Assembly: GCA_024235635.1 (NCBI GenBank)
Contig: JACKMA010000006.1
Span: forward strand, 1-64,000
Length of the DNA stretch: 64,000 nt
Origin: Zoogloeaceae bacterium
GTDB taxonomy: Bacteria > Pseudomonadota > Gammaproteobacteria > Burkholderiales > Rhodocyclaceae
Reading direction: 5' to 3'
Shown: piece after piece, positions 29,031-40,159 of the stretch
Numbering within the stretch: the first letter of the stretch is position 1
How the letters are laid out: each line of letters starts with the position of its first letter
Made by a program: the position numbers and the translations under genes
The notes under the pieces: model-generated
The model's database searches: none
Told to the model about the DNA's origin: nothing
What the model saw: only the letters and a program-made list of their open reading frames with translations

Positions 29031-30956
29031 TCAGGGCCGCGGCAGCAGTTCCATGGGCGTACCCAGCCACTTCTCGAGCACCTGGTGGAATCGCTCAGGG
29101 AGAATCGGCTTGGCGATGAAATCGTCCATGCCGGCCGCGAAGCAGCGCTCGCGGTCTTCGTCGAAGGCGTTGGCGGTTAGCGCGACGATCCTCACGTCCT
29201 GACCGTCGTCGCGGCTGCGGATGGCCCTGGCGGCGGCGATGCCATCCATGCCCGGCAGTTGCAGGTCCATCAGGATCAGTGCGTAGCCGCCCTGAGCAGC
29301 CATCTCGACGGCCTTCTCGCCGTCGTCCACGGCGTCCACCTGGACCGAAAAGTCCTCCAGCAATTCACACGCGACCATCCTATTCACCGGATCATCCTCG
29401 ACCAGCAGGATGCGCTGGGCCGGCGCAATCGCGGCGCGGGGGCTGGGCGCTGCCGGTCCCGGTTGCTGCGCTTCGGCACCGGCCGGGTCGACCGGTACCG
29501 TGAACCAGAATGTGCTGCCTTTGCCGACGCGGCTGTCGCAGCCGATCTGGCCGTCCATCAACTCGATCAGGCGGGCACTGATGGCGAGGCCGAGCCCCGT
29601 TCCACCGTACTTGCGTGTGCTCGAGTTGTCGGCCTGCTCGAAGGGCTGGAACAGCCGGGAGACCGTGTCCTCGGGGATGCCGATGCCTTCGTCGCTGACT
29701 TCGCAGCGCAGCCGGAGACGGTCGCCGCGAGCGGCTGACAGTGTGAGCCGGACGCCGATGCTGCCGCGATCCGAGAACTTGATTGCATTGGAGAGCAGGT
29801 TCAGCAGCACCTGGCCGATGCGCAAGGGGTCGCCGAGCACGCGCGTTTCACTGGCCCGCTGCTCGATCTCCACATGCAGCGCGATCCCCTTCTCGCGGGC
29901 CTGTCCGTCGACCAGATCGACCTGGGAGCCCAGTACCTGCCGCGGTTCGAAGGGCTCGATGGCGATCGGCAGCTTGTGCGCCTCGATGCGCGACAGGTCG
30001 AGTACGTCGTTGATGATCGCGAGCAGTTGCCGGGCCGCCGCGAGCGATTTGTTGAGGTAATCGGAATAGGGCGACTTGGGGTCGCGCATCAGCACGATGC
30101 TGGTCATGCCGATGATGGCATTCAACGGCGTGCGCAATTCGTGGCTCATGTTCGCCAGAAAGGCACTCTTGGCCTGGCTGGCAGCCACTGCGACGTCCTT
30201 GGCCTGTCGCAGCGCGTGTTCGTGGAGATCGACCCGGTCGAGCAGGCGGTTGAAGCCCTGGACGATGTGCTCGAGTTCGTCGAACTCGCGCGACGGCAGC
30301 CGCTGCCCGGCCGTGTGATCGTCGCTGCGCAGTCGCTCGATCGAATCGAGCATGGCGGCGATCGGACGTGCGACGAACCGGGCGAAGCCGAGCCACAGCA
30401 GGACCGCGCCGACAGCGATCGCCAGCATCGACACGGTCAGCGCGGTCATCACCAGCCGGTTGCGCTCGGCGTCGATCAGCGAATTCGGAAAGGCAACGAC
30501 GATTCCGGCAAGCGGCTGGCCGGCCGCCGAATGCAGCGTGTCGCTGGCGACGAACAGCCCGCCTGCCGCATGGTGGCCGTGGCTGTGACCGTCATTGATG
30601 CGCTGCCACAGCTCGGTACCGCCGAGGTCTTCGCCGATGCGGGTGACGTCACTGTGGAACAGGATGCGACCGGCGGGATCGACGACGAAGGCCGCGCTCA
30701 GGCCGGCGTTGGCATCGACGGCGTCGCGGCATTGGTCCTCGAAGCCTTGCAAGCGGTGCAGTTCGATGCCGAGCGACAACAGACGCTCGAGCTGTATGCG
30801 CAGGCCCGATGCGATCGCTTTGGCGCGCGACAGCTCGGTCTGGACCAGCCGCTGGTGGAACAGGTAGCCCGCGGTCGCGACCACCGCGGCCGAGGTCAAC
30901 AGCATTGCTAACAGCGCGATGCCGAGCAACCAGGCCCGTATTCGTGGTCGATTCAC
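29031..30956 (-). CDS. Hybrid sensor histidine kinase with receiver domain
   Basis: 641 residues starting at a GTG that overlaps the stop of the binding-protein gene (GTGA), so the two are translated together. Order: membrane helix (about 7-29), periplasmic sensor region (30-165) with a His-rich NDGHSHGHH, second membrane helix (about 170-195), HAMP, HisKA with FLANMSHELRTPLNAIIGM, HATPase (NLLSNAIKFSD; TGLGLAISARL), then a receiver domain with acceptor Asp in ALILMDLQLPGMDG. No output domain or separate response regulator is adjacent. It probably reads the state of the partner binding protein. Confidence 0.93.
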   Translation of the reverse strand: MNRPRIRAWLLGIALLAMLLTSAAVVATAGYLFHQRLVQTELSRAKAIASGLRIQLERLLSLGIELHRLQGFEDQCRDAVDANAGLSAAFVVDPAGRILFHSDVTRIGEDLGGTELWQRINDGHSHGHHAAGGLFVASDTLHSAAGQPLAGIVVAFPNSLIDAERNRLVMTALTVSMLAIAVGAVLLWLGFARFVARPIAAMLDSIERLRSDDHTAGQRLPSREFDELEHIVQGFNRLLDRVDLHEHALRQAKDVAVAASQAKSAFLANMSHELRTPLNAIIGMTSIVLMRDPKSPYSDYLNKSLAAARQLLAIINDVLDLSRIEAHKLPIAIEPFEPRQVLGSQVDLVDGQAREKGIALHVEIEQRASETRVLGDPLRIGQVLLNLLSNAIKFSDRGSIGVRLTLSAARGDRLRLRCEVSDEGIGIPEDTVSRLFQPFEQADNSSTRKYGGTGLGLAISARLIELMDGQIGCDSRVGKGSTFWFTVPVDPAGAEAQQPGPAAPSPRAAIAPAQRILLVEDDPVNRMVACELLEDFSVQVDAVDDGEKAVEMAAQGGYALILMDLQLPGMDGIAAARAIRSRDDGQDVRIVALTANAFDEDRERCFAAGMDDFIAKPILPERFHQVLEKWLGTPMELLPRP

Positions 30957-31993
30957 GCGGGCTTGGCCCACTGGAAGCCGCGCACGACCTCCGACGACAG
31001 CAGCAATGACGAGCGCACATTGATGCCGAGCTGCTCGGCGCGGCTCAGGTTGATCACCGGGTGCCCCTTGACCGTCGGTTCCATCGGCAGCGAGCCGGGT
31101 GTGACGCCATCGACCAGTATCCGCCGGGCCAGACGGCCTGCGGCCAGGCCCTGTTCGAGTTCGGACACCGTGACCGAAGCCAGCACACCGTGGAAGACGC
31201 GGTCGATCCAGAAGCTGATGTCGGGCAGACGGCTGTTCTCGCAGACCCATTGCTGCACGCGCTGGTAGGGCACGTTCTGACCGTCTTCGTCCTTGAGCGC
31301 GAAGATGCCGAGCTGCACGACGGCGTCGGCCGTGCCTTGGGAATCCCGCACGGCCTGCTGGAAGCCGGTGAAGTCGGGCGTCTGCCGGATCGTCACCAGT
31401 TCGCACTCGGGCAGACGTGCCATGTTCTTCTGGATGCGTGCGATCACCGGCGGCCACTGCGGCCCGAGGTCGCCGATCACCGCCAGGCGCCTGACCTCGG
31501 GCGTGATCTGGCGCAGCAGGGAGACCGACTGCACGAAGTGCTCCTGCTCGAGTACGCCGGCGATGTTCGGTGCGCCGGCGATGCCGTGCTGTTCGGGTGT
31601 CTTGTTCACGCCGCTGAAGACGCAGGGCAGCGATTGGCCGGCGAAGTGGCTGCTGACGTGGGTGAGCGCGTCGTCGTCCGAGGTGTAGATCAGGTCCGGC
31701 TTCCATTCCTCGACCAGTCTGCGGGCCTCGGCGCCGACCCGGGCCTTGGCCTCCGGTGTGCTGTTCTTCTTGACGTCCATCTGAAACACCCGGTACTCGG
31801 CGTCGGCCAAGGCCAGGCCTTCCTTGAAGCCGGAGAACTGGCCGTCGGTCCAGCGCCACGGGGAGTCGAAACTCATGACGTGGAGGATGCGCGGCGCCGA
31901 ACCGGCCGGCGCCGCGCGCGCGGCAAGCGGCACCGCACCGGCGACGGCGAGGGCGAGACCGTCGCGGAGGAATCGTCTGCGTGAGTTCGACAT
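30953..31993 (-). CDS. ABC-type periplasmic binding protein (sensor partner), Tat-exported
   Basis: 346 residues from MSNSRRRFLRDGLAL; SRRRFL plus a hydrophobic stretch is a twin-arginine signal. The fold is the type-1 periplasmic binding protein of the uncharacterised COG2984-like family (ILHVMSFDSPWRWTDGQFSG; DLIYTSDDDALTHV; VTPGSLPMEP). No permease or ATPase gene is nearby, and the stop overlaps the start of a membrane histidine kinase, so it most likely presents a ligand to that kinase. The ligand is unknown; the setting between quinoprotein and acetoin genes suggests an alcohol or its oxidation product. Confidence 0.85.
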   Translation of the reverse strand: MSNSRRRFLRDGLALAVAGAVPLAARAAPAGSAPRILHVMSFDSPWRWTDGQFSGFKEGLALADAEYRVFQMDVKKNSTPEAKARVGAEARRLVEEWKPDLIYTSDDDALTHVSSHFAGQSLPCVFSGVNKTPEQHGIAGAPNIAGVLEQEHFVQSVSLLRQITPEVRRLAVIGDLGPQWPPVIARIQKNMARLPECELVTIRQTPDFTGFQQAVRDSQGTADAVVQLGIFALKDEDGQNVPYQRVQQWVCENSRLPDISFWIDRVFHGVLASVTVSELEQGLAAGRLARRILVDGVTPGSLPMEPTVKGHPVINLSRAEQLGINVRSSLLLSSEVVRGFQWAKPA

Positions 31994-32244
31994 CGGCATT
32001 GGGTGACCTCCCGGGGTAAGAGCGATCGTCGGTTTCGCAGCGGGCTGCGGCGAAGTGCGCCCGGATCGATATGAAACAGGTGGAGGGTCTACGGAAAACG
32101 GGGCGCCAAACTAAGCGCAAATCGGGGGGGCGCCGTGACCGGATCGACTCGCCGCGCCAGGTGGCACGGCAAGCCGCCGCCGCTCACTTGGCCCGTCGGG
32201 CCCGGGTGCCGGTGTCGAAGTGCGACCGGGACGGCCGCACCGCC

Positions 32245-34269
<2,025 letters not shown>

Positions 34270-34365
34270 CCTGTCTCCTCCTCGCCCGGCTTGCATCCCC
34301 TGCCGGATCTGATCGCGGGATTCCCCACGCTGTCAAAGGTTATTGAACGAATTCGCAGGTGGCAA

Positions 34366-34403
34366 TGCGGACACGTGTCTCACCGGCTGCAACAGTTGTC
34401 CTG
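34366..34403 (+). promoter_or_regulatory. Candidate AcoR sites upstream of acoX
   Basis: GCGGACA-CG-TGTCTCA (ending 34382) and TGCAACA-GT-TGTCCTG (34388-34403) are two dyads of the kind seen at the other sigma-54 promoters, 22 bases (two turns) apart and about 160-190 bases upstream of the acoX -24/-12 promoter. The rest of the 34270-34607 intergenic region shows no gene. Confidence 0.5.
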
Positions 34404-34559
34404 GGCGAATCCGGTCCGTGACTCACGTGTTCCGCCGCCTGCGGCGCCTGGACAGCGCTCCGGTCGTCGCCGTCTTCGGCGCAGTTCGGAATGCAAACTA
34501 TTGTTCCTAAATAGAAGTCCTGGACTGGCGGCGGATCGATGGCGGCCGCGCCATGCAGC

Positions 34560-34574
34560 TGGCACATCCCGTGC
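34560..34574 (+). promoter_or_regulatory. Sigma-54 (-24/-12) promoter of acoXABC
   Basis: TGGCACATCCCGTGC has the GG-N10-GC spacing and a TGGCAC -24 box. The start would be near 34586, about 22 bases before the GTG of acoX. The acoXABC promoter of Cupriavidus necator is known to be sigma-54 dependent, so the placement fits. Confidence 0.7.
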
Positions 34575-34607
34575 GCCAGGGGATGCAACCATTGTGGAAA
34601 CCTCCCC

Positions 34608-35654
34608 GTGCCCTCTGCTGCCACACCGGAAATCGTCGTCGGCATCGTCGCCAATCCCGCCTCGGGCCGGGACATCCGTCGTCTGACGGCCAAGGCCTCG
34701 GTATTTCCGACCGCCGAGAAGGCCAACATGATCCAGCGTCTGCTGGGGCCGCTCGGCCAGCTCGGCGTCACCCGCGTGCTGATGATGCCCGATGCCACTG
34801 GCATCAGCGCCGGCGTGATCCGGGCGGTGCGTACCCACCACGCGCAGCGGCTGCCGCCGTGGCCCCGGCTCGAATTTGTCGACATACCGCTGCAAGACGG
34901 CGCCGAGGACAGCGTGACGGCGGCCCGTGCGATGGCGGCTGCCGGGGCGCGGCTGATCGTCGTGCTCGGCGGCGACGGTACCCACCGGGTGGTTGCCGGC
35001 GCAGTGCCAGGAATGCCGCTGGCGACCCTGTCCACCGGCACCAACAACGTCTTTCCCGACCTGCGCGAAGCCACCGTCACCGGGCTCGCAGCCGGTCTGT
35101 TCGCGACCGGGCGGGTGCCGCCGGAACGCGCGCTGAGACGCAACAAGTGCCTGCACGTCCAGGTCGGCGATCGCCACGAACTGGCCCTGGTCGACGTCTG
35201 CGTGACGCGGATGGCGCACGTTGGCGCCCGGGCCGTGTGGTCGGGCGAAACCATCACCGAGTTGTTCGTCGCCTTCGCCGAGCCCGACGCGATCGGGCTG
35301 TCGAGCATCGCGGCGATGGTCGAACCGATCGGACGCGATGAGCCTGACGGTGCCTACGTCCGTTGCGCGGGCGATGGCCGCACGGTGTGGGCAACGATTG
35401 CGCCGGGCCTGGTGAGCTGCCTTGGCGTGGCCGAAGCCGGCCGCATGCAACCCGGCGTCGATTACCTGGTGGCGACGCGCCGGGGCAGCATCGCCCTCGA
35501 CGGCGAACGCGAGATCGAATTGCTCGACGGTGAAGGCGCCGTGGTGCGCCTCGCCCTCGATGGCCCGTGGACGCTGGATGTCGGCGCCACCTTGAGAGAA
35601 GCGGTCAGCCGCGGCGCACTGGGCGGAGACGCCGTGCGCCCGCCGGACCCCTAG
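34608..35654 (+). CDS. acoX: AcoX, NAD kinase-family protein of acetoin catabolism
   Basis: 348 residues from a GTG at 34608 (VPSAATPEIVVGIVANPASG). It has the ATP-NAD kinase fold with the GGDG loop (LIVVLGGDGTHRVV) and STGTNNVFPDL. AcoX accompanies acoABC in several bacteria; its exact role in acetoin breakdown is not settled. It is the first gene of the sigma-54-driven operon. An upstream ATG at 34539 lies before the promoter and is rejected. Confidence 0.88.
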   Translation: MPSAATPEIVVGIVANPASGRDIRRLTAKASVFPTAEKANMIQRLLGPLGQLGVTRVLMMPDATGISAGVIRAVRTHHAQRLPPWPRLEFVDIPLQDGAEDSVTAARAMAAAGARLIVVLGGDGTHRVVAGAVPGMPLATLSTGTNNVFPDLREATVTGLAAGLFATGRVPPERALRRNKCLHVQVGDRHELALVDVCVTRMAHVGARAVWSGETITELFVAFAEPDAIGLSSIAAMVEPIGRDEPDGAYVRCAGDGRTVWATIAPGLVSCLGVAEAGRMQPGVDYLVATRRGSIALDGEREIELLDGEGAVVRLALDGPWTLDVGATLREAVSRGALGGDAVRPPDP

Positions 35655-35752
35655 GGCCGGTTTTCGGCCAGCTGCAACGGGCGATGCCCGGCCGTTTCGG
35701 TCGGAATCGCCGGAACCGGTCTTGACGACCACAACCATGGAAGGAGATTGAC

Positions 35753-36727
35753 GTGAGCGAGACGCTGAATCGCGAAAGCCTGCTCGAGGCCTACCGGACG
35801 ATGCGCACGATCCGGGAATTCGAGGAACGGGTACACAACGATTTCGCCACCGGCGAGATCCCCGGCTTCGTGCACCTCTACGCCGGCGAAGAAGCATCGG
35901 CTACCGGTGTGTGCATGCACCTGACCGGTGACGACTACATCGCCAGTACCCACCGCGGTCATGGCCACTGCATCGCCAAGGGGGTCGACCCGGTGGGCAT
36001 GATGGCGGAGATCTGGGGCAAGGCCACCGGTACCTGCAAGGGCAAGGGCGGCTCGATGCACATCGCCGACCTCGAGGTCGGCATGCTCGGCGCCAACGGC
36101 ATCGTCGGCGGCGGCGGTCCGCTGATCTGCGGCACCGCGCTGGCGTCCAAGATCCGCGGCGACAGGACGGTCGGCGTGTGCTTCTTCGGTGACGGTGCAT
36201 CGAACCAGGGCACGATCTTCGAGGCGATGAACCTGGCCACGGTGTGGAACCTGCCTGCCATCTTCGTCGCCGAGAACAATGGCTACGCCGAGGCCACGTC
36301 CTCCACCTTCTCGGTGGCCTGCGACAACATCGCCGATCGTGCCTCGGCCTTCGGCATGCCGGGCGTGATCGTCGACGGCTTCGATTTCTTCGCGGTCCAT
36401 GAGGCGGCCGGCGAAGCCATCCGCCGGGCCCGCGACGGTGGTGGCCCGACCCTGATCGAGATGAAGCTGTCGCGCTACTACGGCCACTTCGAGGGCGACC
36501 AGCAGACCTACCGCGCGCCCGGTGAGGTGCAGAAGCTGCGCGAGACCAAGGATTGCCTGCTGCAGTTCCGCAAGCGCGTCACCGCCAACGGCGAGATCAC
36601 CGGGGAACAGCTCGACGCGATCGATGCCGAGGTCAAGGCGATGATCGACGGTTCGGTGGTCAAGGCCAAGGCCGATCCGAAGCCGGCAGCCGCCGACCTG
36701 ATGACCGACGTGTACGTGAGCTACTGA
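35753..36727 (+). CDS. acoA: Acetoin dehydrogenase E1 component, alpha subunit
   Basis: 324 residues from a GTG with AAGGAG 7 bases upstream. It is the thiamine-diphosphate-binding alpha subunit of the acetoin-cleaving complex, which splits acetoin to acetaldehyde and an acetyl group passed on to CoA. The ThDP/Mg motif GDGASNQGTIFEAMNLATVW through ENNGY is intact, as are HRGHGHCIAKG and GKGGSMHIAD. It is followed 16 bases later by acoB. Confidence 0.95.
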   Translation: MSETLNRESLLEAYRTMRTIREFEERVHNDFATGEIPGFVHLYAGEEASATGVCMHLTGDDYIASTHRGHGHCIAKGVDPVGMMAEIWGKATGTCKGKGGSMHIADLEVGMLGANGIVGGGGPLICGTALASKIRGDRTVGVCFFGDGASNQGTIFEAMNLATVWNLPAIFVAENNGYAEATSSTFSVACDNIADRASAFGMPGVIVDGFDFFAVHEAAGEAIRRARDGGGPTLIEMKLSRYYGHFEGDQQTYRAPGEVQKLRETKDCLLQFRKRVTANGEITGEQLDAIDAEVKAMIDGSVVKAKADPKPAAADLMTDVYVSY

Positions 36728-36743
36728 ACCGAGGAGACGAAAA

Positions 36744-37754
36744 ATGGCACGAAAGATCACTTACCAGCAGGCCATCAACGAGGCGCTGGACCAGGAGATG
36801 GCGCGCGACCAGACCGTCATCGTGATGGGCGAGGACAACGCCGGCGGTGCCGGCTCGCCGGGCGAGGACGATGCCTGGGGCGGCGTGCTCGGCGTCACCA
36901 AGGGGCTGTTCCACAAGCATCCCGGCCGGGTGCTCGATACCCCGATCTCGGAATCCGGCTTCATCGGCGCCGCCGTCGGCGCCGCCTGCAACGGCATGCG
37001 TCCGGTCGCCGAACTGATGTTCGTCGACTTCATGGGCGTGTGCTTCGACCAGATCTTCAACCAGGCCGCCAAGTTCAAGTACATGTTCGGCGGCAAGGCC
37101 GAGACCCCGGTGGTGATCCGCACGATGTACGGCGCCGGATTCCGTGCCGCGGCCCAGCACTCCCAGTGCCTGTACAACATCTTTACCCACATCCCGGGTC
37201 TCAAGGTGGTGGTGCCGTCGAACCCATACGACGCCAAGGGGCTGCTGATCCAGTCGATCCGCGACAACGACCCGGTCATCTTCATGGAGCACAAGGTGCT
37301 CTACACGATGGAAGGCGAGGTGCCGGAAGAGGTCTACACCGTGCCCTTCGGCGAGGCTGCGGTGGTGCGCGAAGGTGACGACGTCACCATCGTCGCGATC
37401 GGGCGGATGGTCAGTTTCGCGCAGGAGGCGGCTGCCTCGCTGCAGAAGAAGGGCATCCACTGCGAAATCATCGACCCGCGCACGACCTCGCCGCTCGACG
37501 AGGACACCATTCTCGAAAGCGTCGAAAACACGGGTCGGCTGGTCGTCGTCGACGAGTCCAACCCGCGCTGCAGCATGGCCTCCGACATCGCCGGCCTGGT
37601 CGCGCAAAAGGCATTCGGTGCCCTGAAGGCGCCGATCGAACAGGTCACCGCGCCCCATGTGCCGGTGCCCTTCACCGATGCGCTGGAGGATCTCTACATC
37701 CCCAACGCGGCTGCCATCGAGGCCGCCGTCACGAGAGTCAAGGAGTACCGTTGA
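36744..37754 (+). CDS. acoB: Acetoin dehydrogenase E1 component, beta subunit
   Basis: 336 residues with the transketolase-like pyrimidine-binding domain (VIVMGEDNAGGAGSPGEDDA; DTPISESGFIGAAVGAA) and C-terminal domain (IDPRTTSPLDEDTI). It pairs with AcoA to form the E1 heterotetramer. Its stop overlaps the acoC start by one base (TGATG), so translation is coupled. Confidence 0.95.
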   Translation: MARKITYQQAINEALDQEMARDQTVIVMGEDNAGGAGSPGEDDAWGGVLGVTKGLFHKHPGRVLDTPISESGFIGAAVGAACNGMRPVAELMFVDFMGVCFDQIFNQAAKFKYMFGGKAETPVVIRTMYGAGFRAAAQHSQCLYNIFTHIPGLKVVVPSNPYDAKGLLIQSIRDNDPVIFMEHKVLYTMEGEVPEEVYTVPFGEAAVVREGDDVTIVAIGRMVSFAQEAAASLQKKGIHCEIIDPRTTSPLDEDTILESVENTGRLVVVDESNPRCSMASDIAGLVAQKAFGALKAPIEQVTAPHVPVPFTDALEDLYIPNAAAIEAAVTRVKEYR

Positions 37755-38866
37755 TGTCTGAAATACACATGCTCACGATGCCCAAGTGGGGCCTTTCGAT
37801 GAAGGAAGGAAAGGTCAACGAGTGGTTGAAGGGTGTCGGTGACCCGATCGAGGTCGGCGAGGAGATCGTCGAGGTCGAGAGCGAGAAGATCGCCGGCGCG
37901 GTCGAGGCCTCGGTGGCCGGCGTGTTGCGCAGGCAGACCGCCAGCGACGAGGATGTTCTGCCGGTCGGCGGCCTGCTCGGCGTGGTGGCCGATGCGGAAG
38001 TCGCCGATGCCGACATCGACGCCGCCGTCGAGGCCTTCCTGGCGAGCTTCGTGCCGCCGTCCGACGACGACGAGGACAGCGGTCCGACGCCCGAGAAGAT
38101 CGAGGTCGCCGGCCGGCGCATCCGCTTCCTGAAGCAGGGCGACGGCGGCGAGCCGCTGATCCTGGTGCATGGTTTCGGCGGCGACCTCAACAACTGGCTG
38201 TTCAACCAGGAAGCGCTGTCGTCGAAGCGTGCGGTCTATGCGCTCGACCTGCCCGGTCACGGCGAGTCGTCCAAGGACGTCGGTGAAGGCACGCTCGAAT
38301 CGCTGGCCGATACGCTGCTCGCCTTCATGGACACGGTCGGCATCGATTCGGCCCATCTCGCCGGGCATTCGATGGGCGGCGCCGTGTGCCTGCAGCTCGC
38401 CGCCAAGGCGCCGGCACGGGTGGGTTCGCTGGTCCTGATCTGCAGCGCCGGCCTCGGCGAAGAGATCAACGGTGCCTACATCGACGGCTTCGTCGCCGCC
38501 CAGGATCGTCGCTCGCTGAAGCCCTTGCTGGCAGAACTGTTCGCCGACACCAGTCTGGTGACCCGCCAGCTGGTGGACGACATGCTCAAGTACAAGCGGC
38601 TCGAGGGCGTCGGCACGGCGCTCGACAAGCTCGCCGGCACGATGTTCGCAGACGGTCGGCAGCAGACCTTGCTGACCGGCGTGCCGCAGGGCCTGGGCAA
38701 GCCGGTGCTGGTGATCTGGGGTGAACAGGACCGCATCATTCCTGCGTCGCATGCGCCCGAGGCCGCCGGCCTAGTGCGCGTCGAAGTGCTGGCCGGCCAG
38801 GGACACATGGCCCAGATGGAGGCCGCCGGCGACATCAACCGCCTGATCGAGGGCTTCCTCGAATAA
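37754..38866 (+). CDS. acoC: Acetoin dehydrogenase E2 component (lipoyl domain plus alpha/beta-hydrolase fold)
   Basis: 370 residues. An N-terminal lipoyl domain (about 1-80), with the lipoylated Lys in VESEKIAGAVEA near residue 43, is fused through an acidic Asp/Glu linker to an alpha/beta-hydrolase-fold domain with LVHGFGGDLNNW and the nucleophile elbow GHSMGG. This is the usual AcoC architecture rather than a classical catalytic acetyltransferase core. No dedicated E3 (acoL) gene is seen nearby, so a shared dihydrolipoamide dehydrogenase is presumably used. Confidence 0.94.
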   Translation: MSEIHMLTMPKWGLSMKEGKVNEWLKGVGDPIEVGEEIVEVESEKIAGAVEASVAGVLRRQTASDEDVLPVGGLLGVVADAEVADADIDAAVEAFLASFVPPSDDDEDSGPTPEKIEVAGRRIRFLKQGDGGEPLILVHGFGGDLNNWLFNQEALSSKRAVYALDLPGHGESSKDVGEGTLESLADTLLAFMDTVGIDSAHLAGHSMGGAVCLQLAAKAPARVGSLVLICSAGLGEEINGAYIDGFVAAQDRRSLKPLLAELFADTSLVTRQLVDDMLKYKRLEGVGTALDKLAGTMFADGRQQTLLTGVPQGLGKPVLVIWGEQDRIIPASHAPEAAGLVRVEVLAGQGHMAQMEAAGDINRLIEGFLE

Positions 38867-38876
38867 GACCGGGGTG

Positions 38877-38903
38877 CCCGGCTGGCGGCGTGCGCCGGCC
38901 GGG
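38877..38903 (+). other. Hairpin between acoC and lipA
   Basis: CCCGGCTGGCG and GCGCCGGCCGGG can form an 11-bp stem with a 4-5 base loop, between the acoC stop and the lipA ribosome site. There is no T tract, so it may trim or partly attenuate the transcript rather than end it. Confidence 0.35.
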
Positions 38904-38924
38904 CTCTCAGGGAGGAGTCGAATC

Positions 38925-39881
38925 ATGCATCCGCAAGCCCTGGCGAGTCCGCAGCGGGGTGCCGGCAAGCTGGCCCGCATTCCGGTCAAGGTGGACCGCA
39001 GCGCAGCGACCCTGGCCAAGCCGTCCTGGCTGCGCGCGCGGGATCCCGGCACGCCCGCCGTGAAGGCATTGCAGTCGGTGCTGCGGGCCCACGCGCTCAA
39101 CACCGTGTGCGAGGAAGCCGCCTGTCCGAACATCGGCGAATGCTTTGCCGCCGGTACCGCGACCTTCATGATCCTCGGCGCGATCTGCACCCGCCGCTGC
39201 CCGTTCTGCGACGTCGCCCACGGCAGGCCGCTGCCGCCGGACGCCGAAGAGCCGGCCCGGCTCGCGACCACGGTCGCCGCGATGGGACTGCGACACGTGG
39301 TGCTGACCTCGGTCGACCGGGACGACCTGCGCGATGGCGGCGCCGGTCATTTCGCCGCCTGCATCGCCGCCCTGCGGGCGACGAATCCGACGCTCGCGAT
39401 CGAGGTGCTGACACCGGATTTCCGCGGTCGCGCCGGGCCGGCGCTCGACATTATGTCCGGCACGCCGCCGGACCTCTTCAACCACAACATGGAGACCGTG
39501 CCACGGCTCTATCGCGAGGCACGGCCGGGGGCCGACTATGCCGGCTCGCTGCAGTTGCTGGCCGAGGCAGCGCGCCGCATGCCGGGGGTGCCGACAAAGT
39601 CCGGCGTGATGCTCGGGCTCGGCGAGCGCGACGACGAAGTGGTGGCGCTGATGCAGGACCTGCGCGCACACGGATGCCGCATCCTGACCCTAGGCCAGTA
39701 CCTGCAGCCCTCCGCCGACCACCTCCCGGTGCGGCGCTATGTATCGCCACAGGCCTTCGAGACCTTGCGCCTGACCGGACTCGCACTCGGTTTCGACGAG
39801 GTCGCCGCCGGACCGCTGGTACGGTCTTCGTATCAGGCCGAGCGGGTGGCTGCGGCTGCGGACGCGGGTCGGCGGGAATGA
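38925..39881 (+). CDS. lipA: Lipoyl synthase
   Basis: 318 residues from an ATG preceded by GGGAGGAG. It is a radical-SAM enzyme that inserts sulfur into octanoyl groups on lipoyl domains. Both cluster motifs are present: CEEAACPNIGEC (auxiliary cluster) and CTRRCPFCD (CxxxCxxC radical-SAM cluster), with the C-terminal RSSYQAE serine region. Its place after acoC suggests dedicated supply of lipoate to AcoC. The stop overlaps the thiS start (ATGA). Confidence 0.95.
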   Translation: MHPQALASPQRGAGKLARIPVKVDRSAATLAKPSWLRARDPGTPAVKALQSVLRAHALNTVCEEAACPNIGECFAAGTATFMILGAICTRRCPFCDVAHGRPLPPDAEEPARLATTVAAMGLRHVVLTSVDRDDLRDGGAGHFAACIAALRATNPTLAIEVLTPDFRGRAGPALDIMSGTPPDLFNHNMETVPRLYREARPGADYAGSLQLLAEAARRMPGVPTKSGVMLGLGERDDEVVALMQDLRAHGCRILTLGQYLQPSADHLPVRRYVSPQAFETLRLTGLALGFDEVAAGPLVRSSYQAERVAAAADAGRRE

Positions 39882-40081
39882 ACCGCATCCAGGTCAATGG
39901 TCAGCGCATCGAGGTGCCGGCAGGCTGGCGCATCGCCGACCTGCTGCTCGATCTCGGCTACCAGGACCGACGGGTGGCGGTCGAACGCAACGGCGCGATC
40001 GTGCCGCGCAGCCTGCACGAATCGAGTCCGATCAAGGCGGACGACCGCATCGAGATCGTGGTCGCGGTCGGCGGCGGCTGA
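39878..40081 (+). CDS. thiS: Thiamine biosynthesis sulfur carrier ThiS
   Basis: 67 residues, ubiquitin-like, ending in the essential GlyGly (VVAVGGG). It starts with NRIQVNGQRIEV and has VAVERNGAIVPRSL typical of ThiS. It carries sulfur as a C-terminal thiocarboxylate to ThiG. The start overlaps the lipA stop by four bases, so both are translationally coupled. Confidence 0.93.
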   Translation: MNRIQVNGQRIEVPAGWRIADLLLDLGYQDRRVAVERNGAIVPRSLHESSPIKADDRIEIVVAVGGG

Positions 40082-40159
40082 GCCCGCCACGCCCGAGATG
40101 CCTTCAGCAACGGCGACTTCGCCTTCCGTCCTTTGGACGCCATCGCACGAGGTAACGCC

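Noticed and set aside
34539..34607. Upstream ATG at 34539 as the acoX start
   Set aside because: It precedes the sigma-54 promoter at 34560-34574 and adds a Cys-rich stretch unrelated to NAD kinases; the GTG at 34608 is preferred.
38877..38903. True terminator between acoC and lipA
   Set aside because: The stem is good but no T tract follows, and lipA has a strong ribosome site directly after it, so it is reported only as a hairpin.
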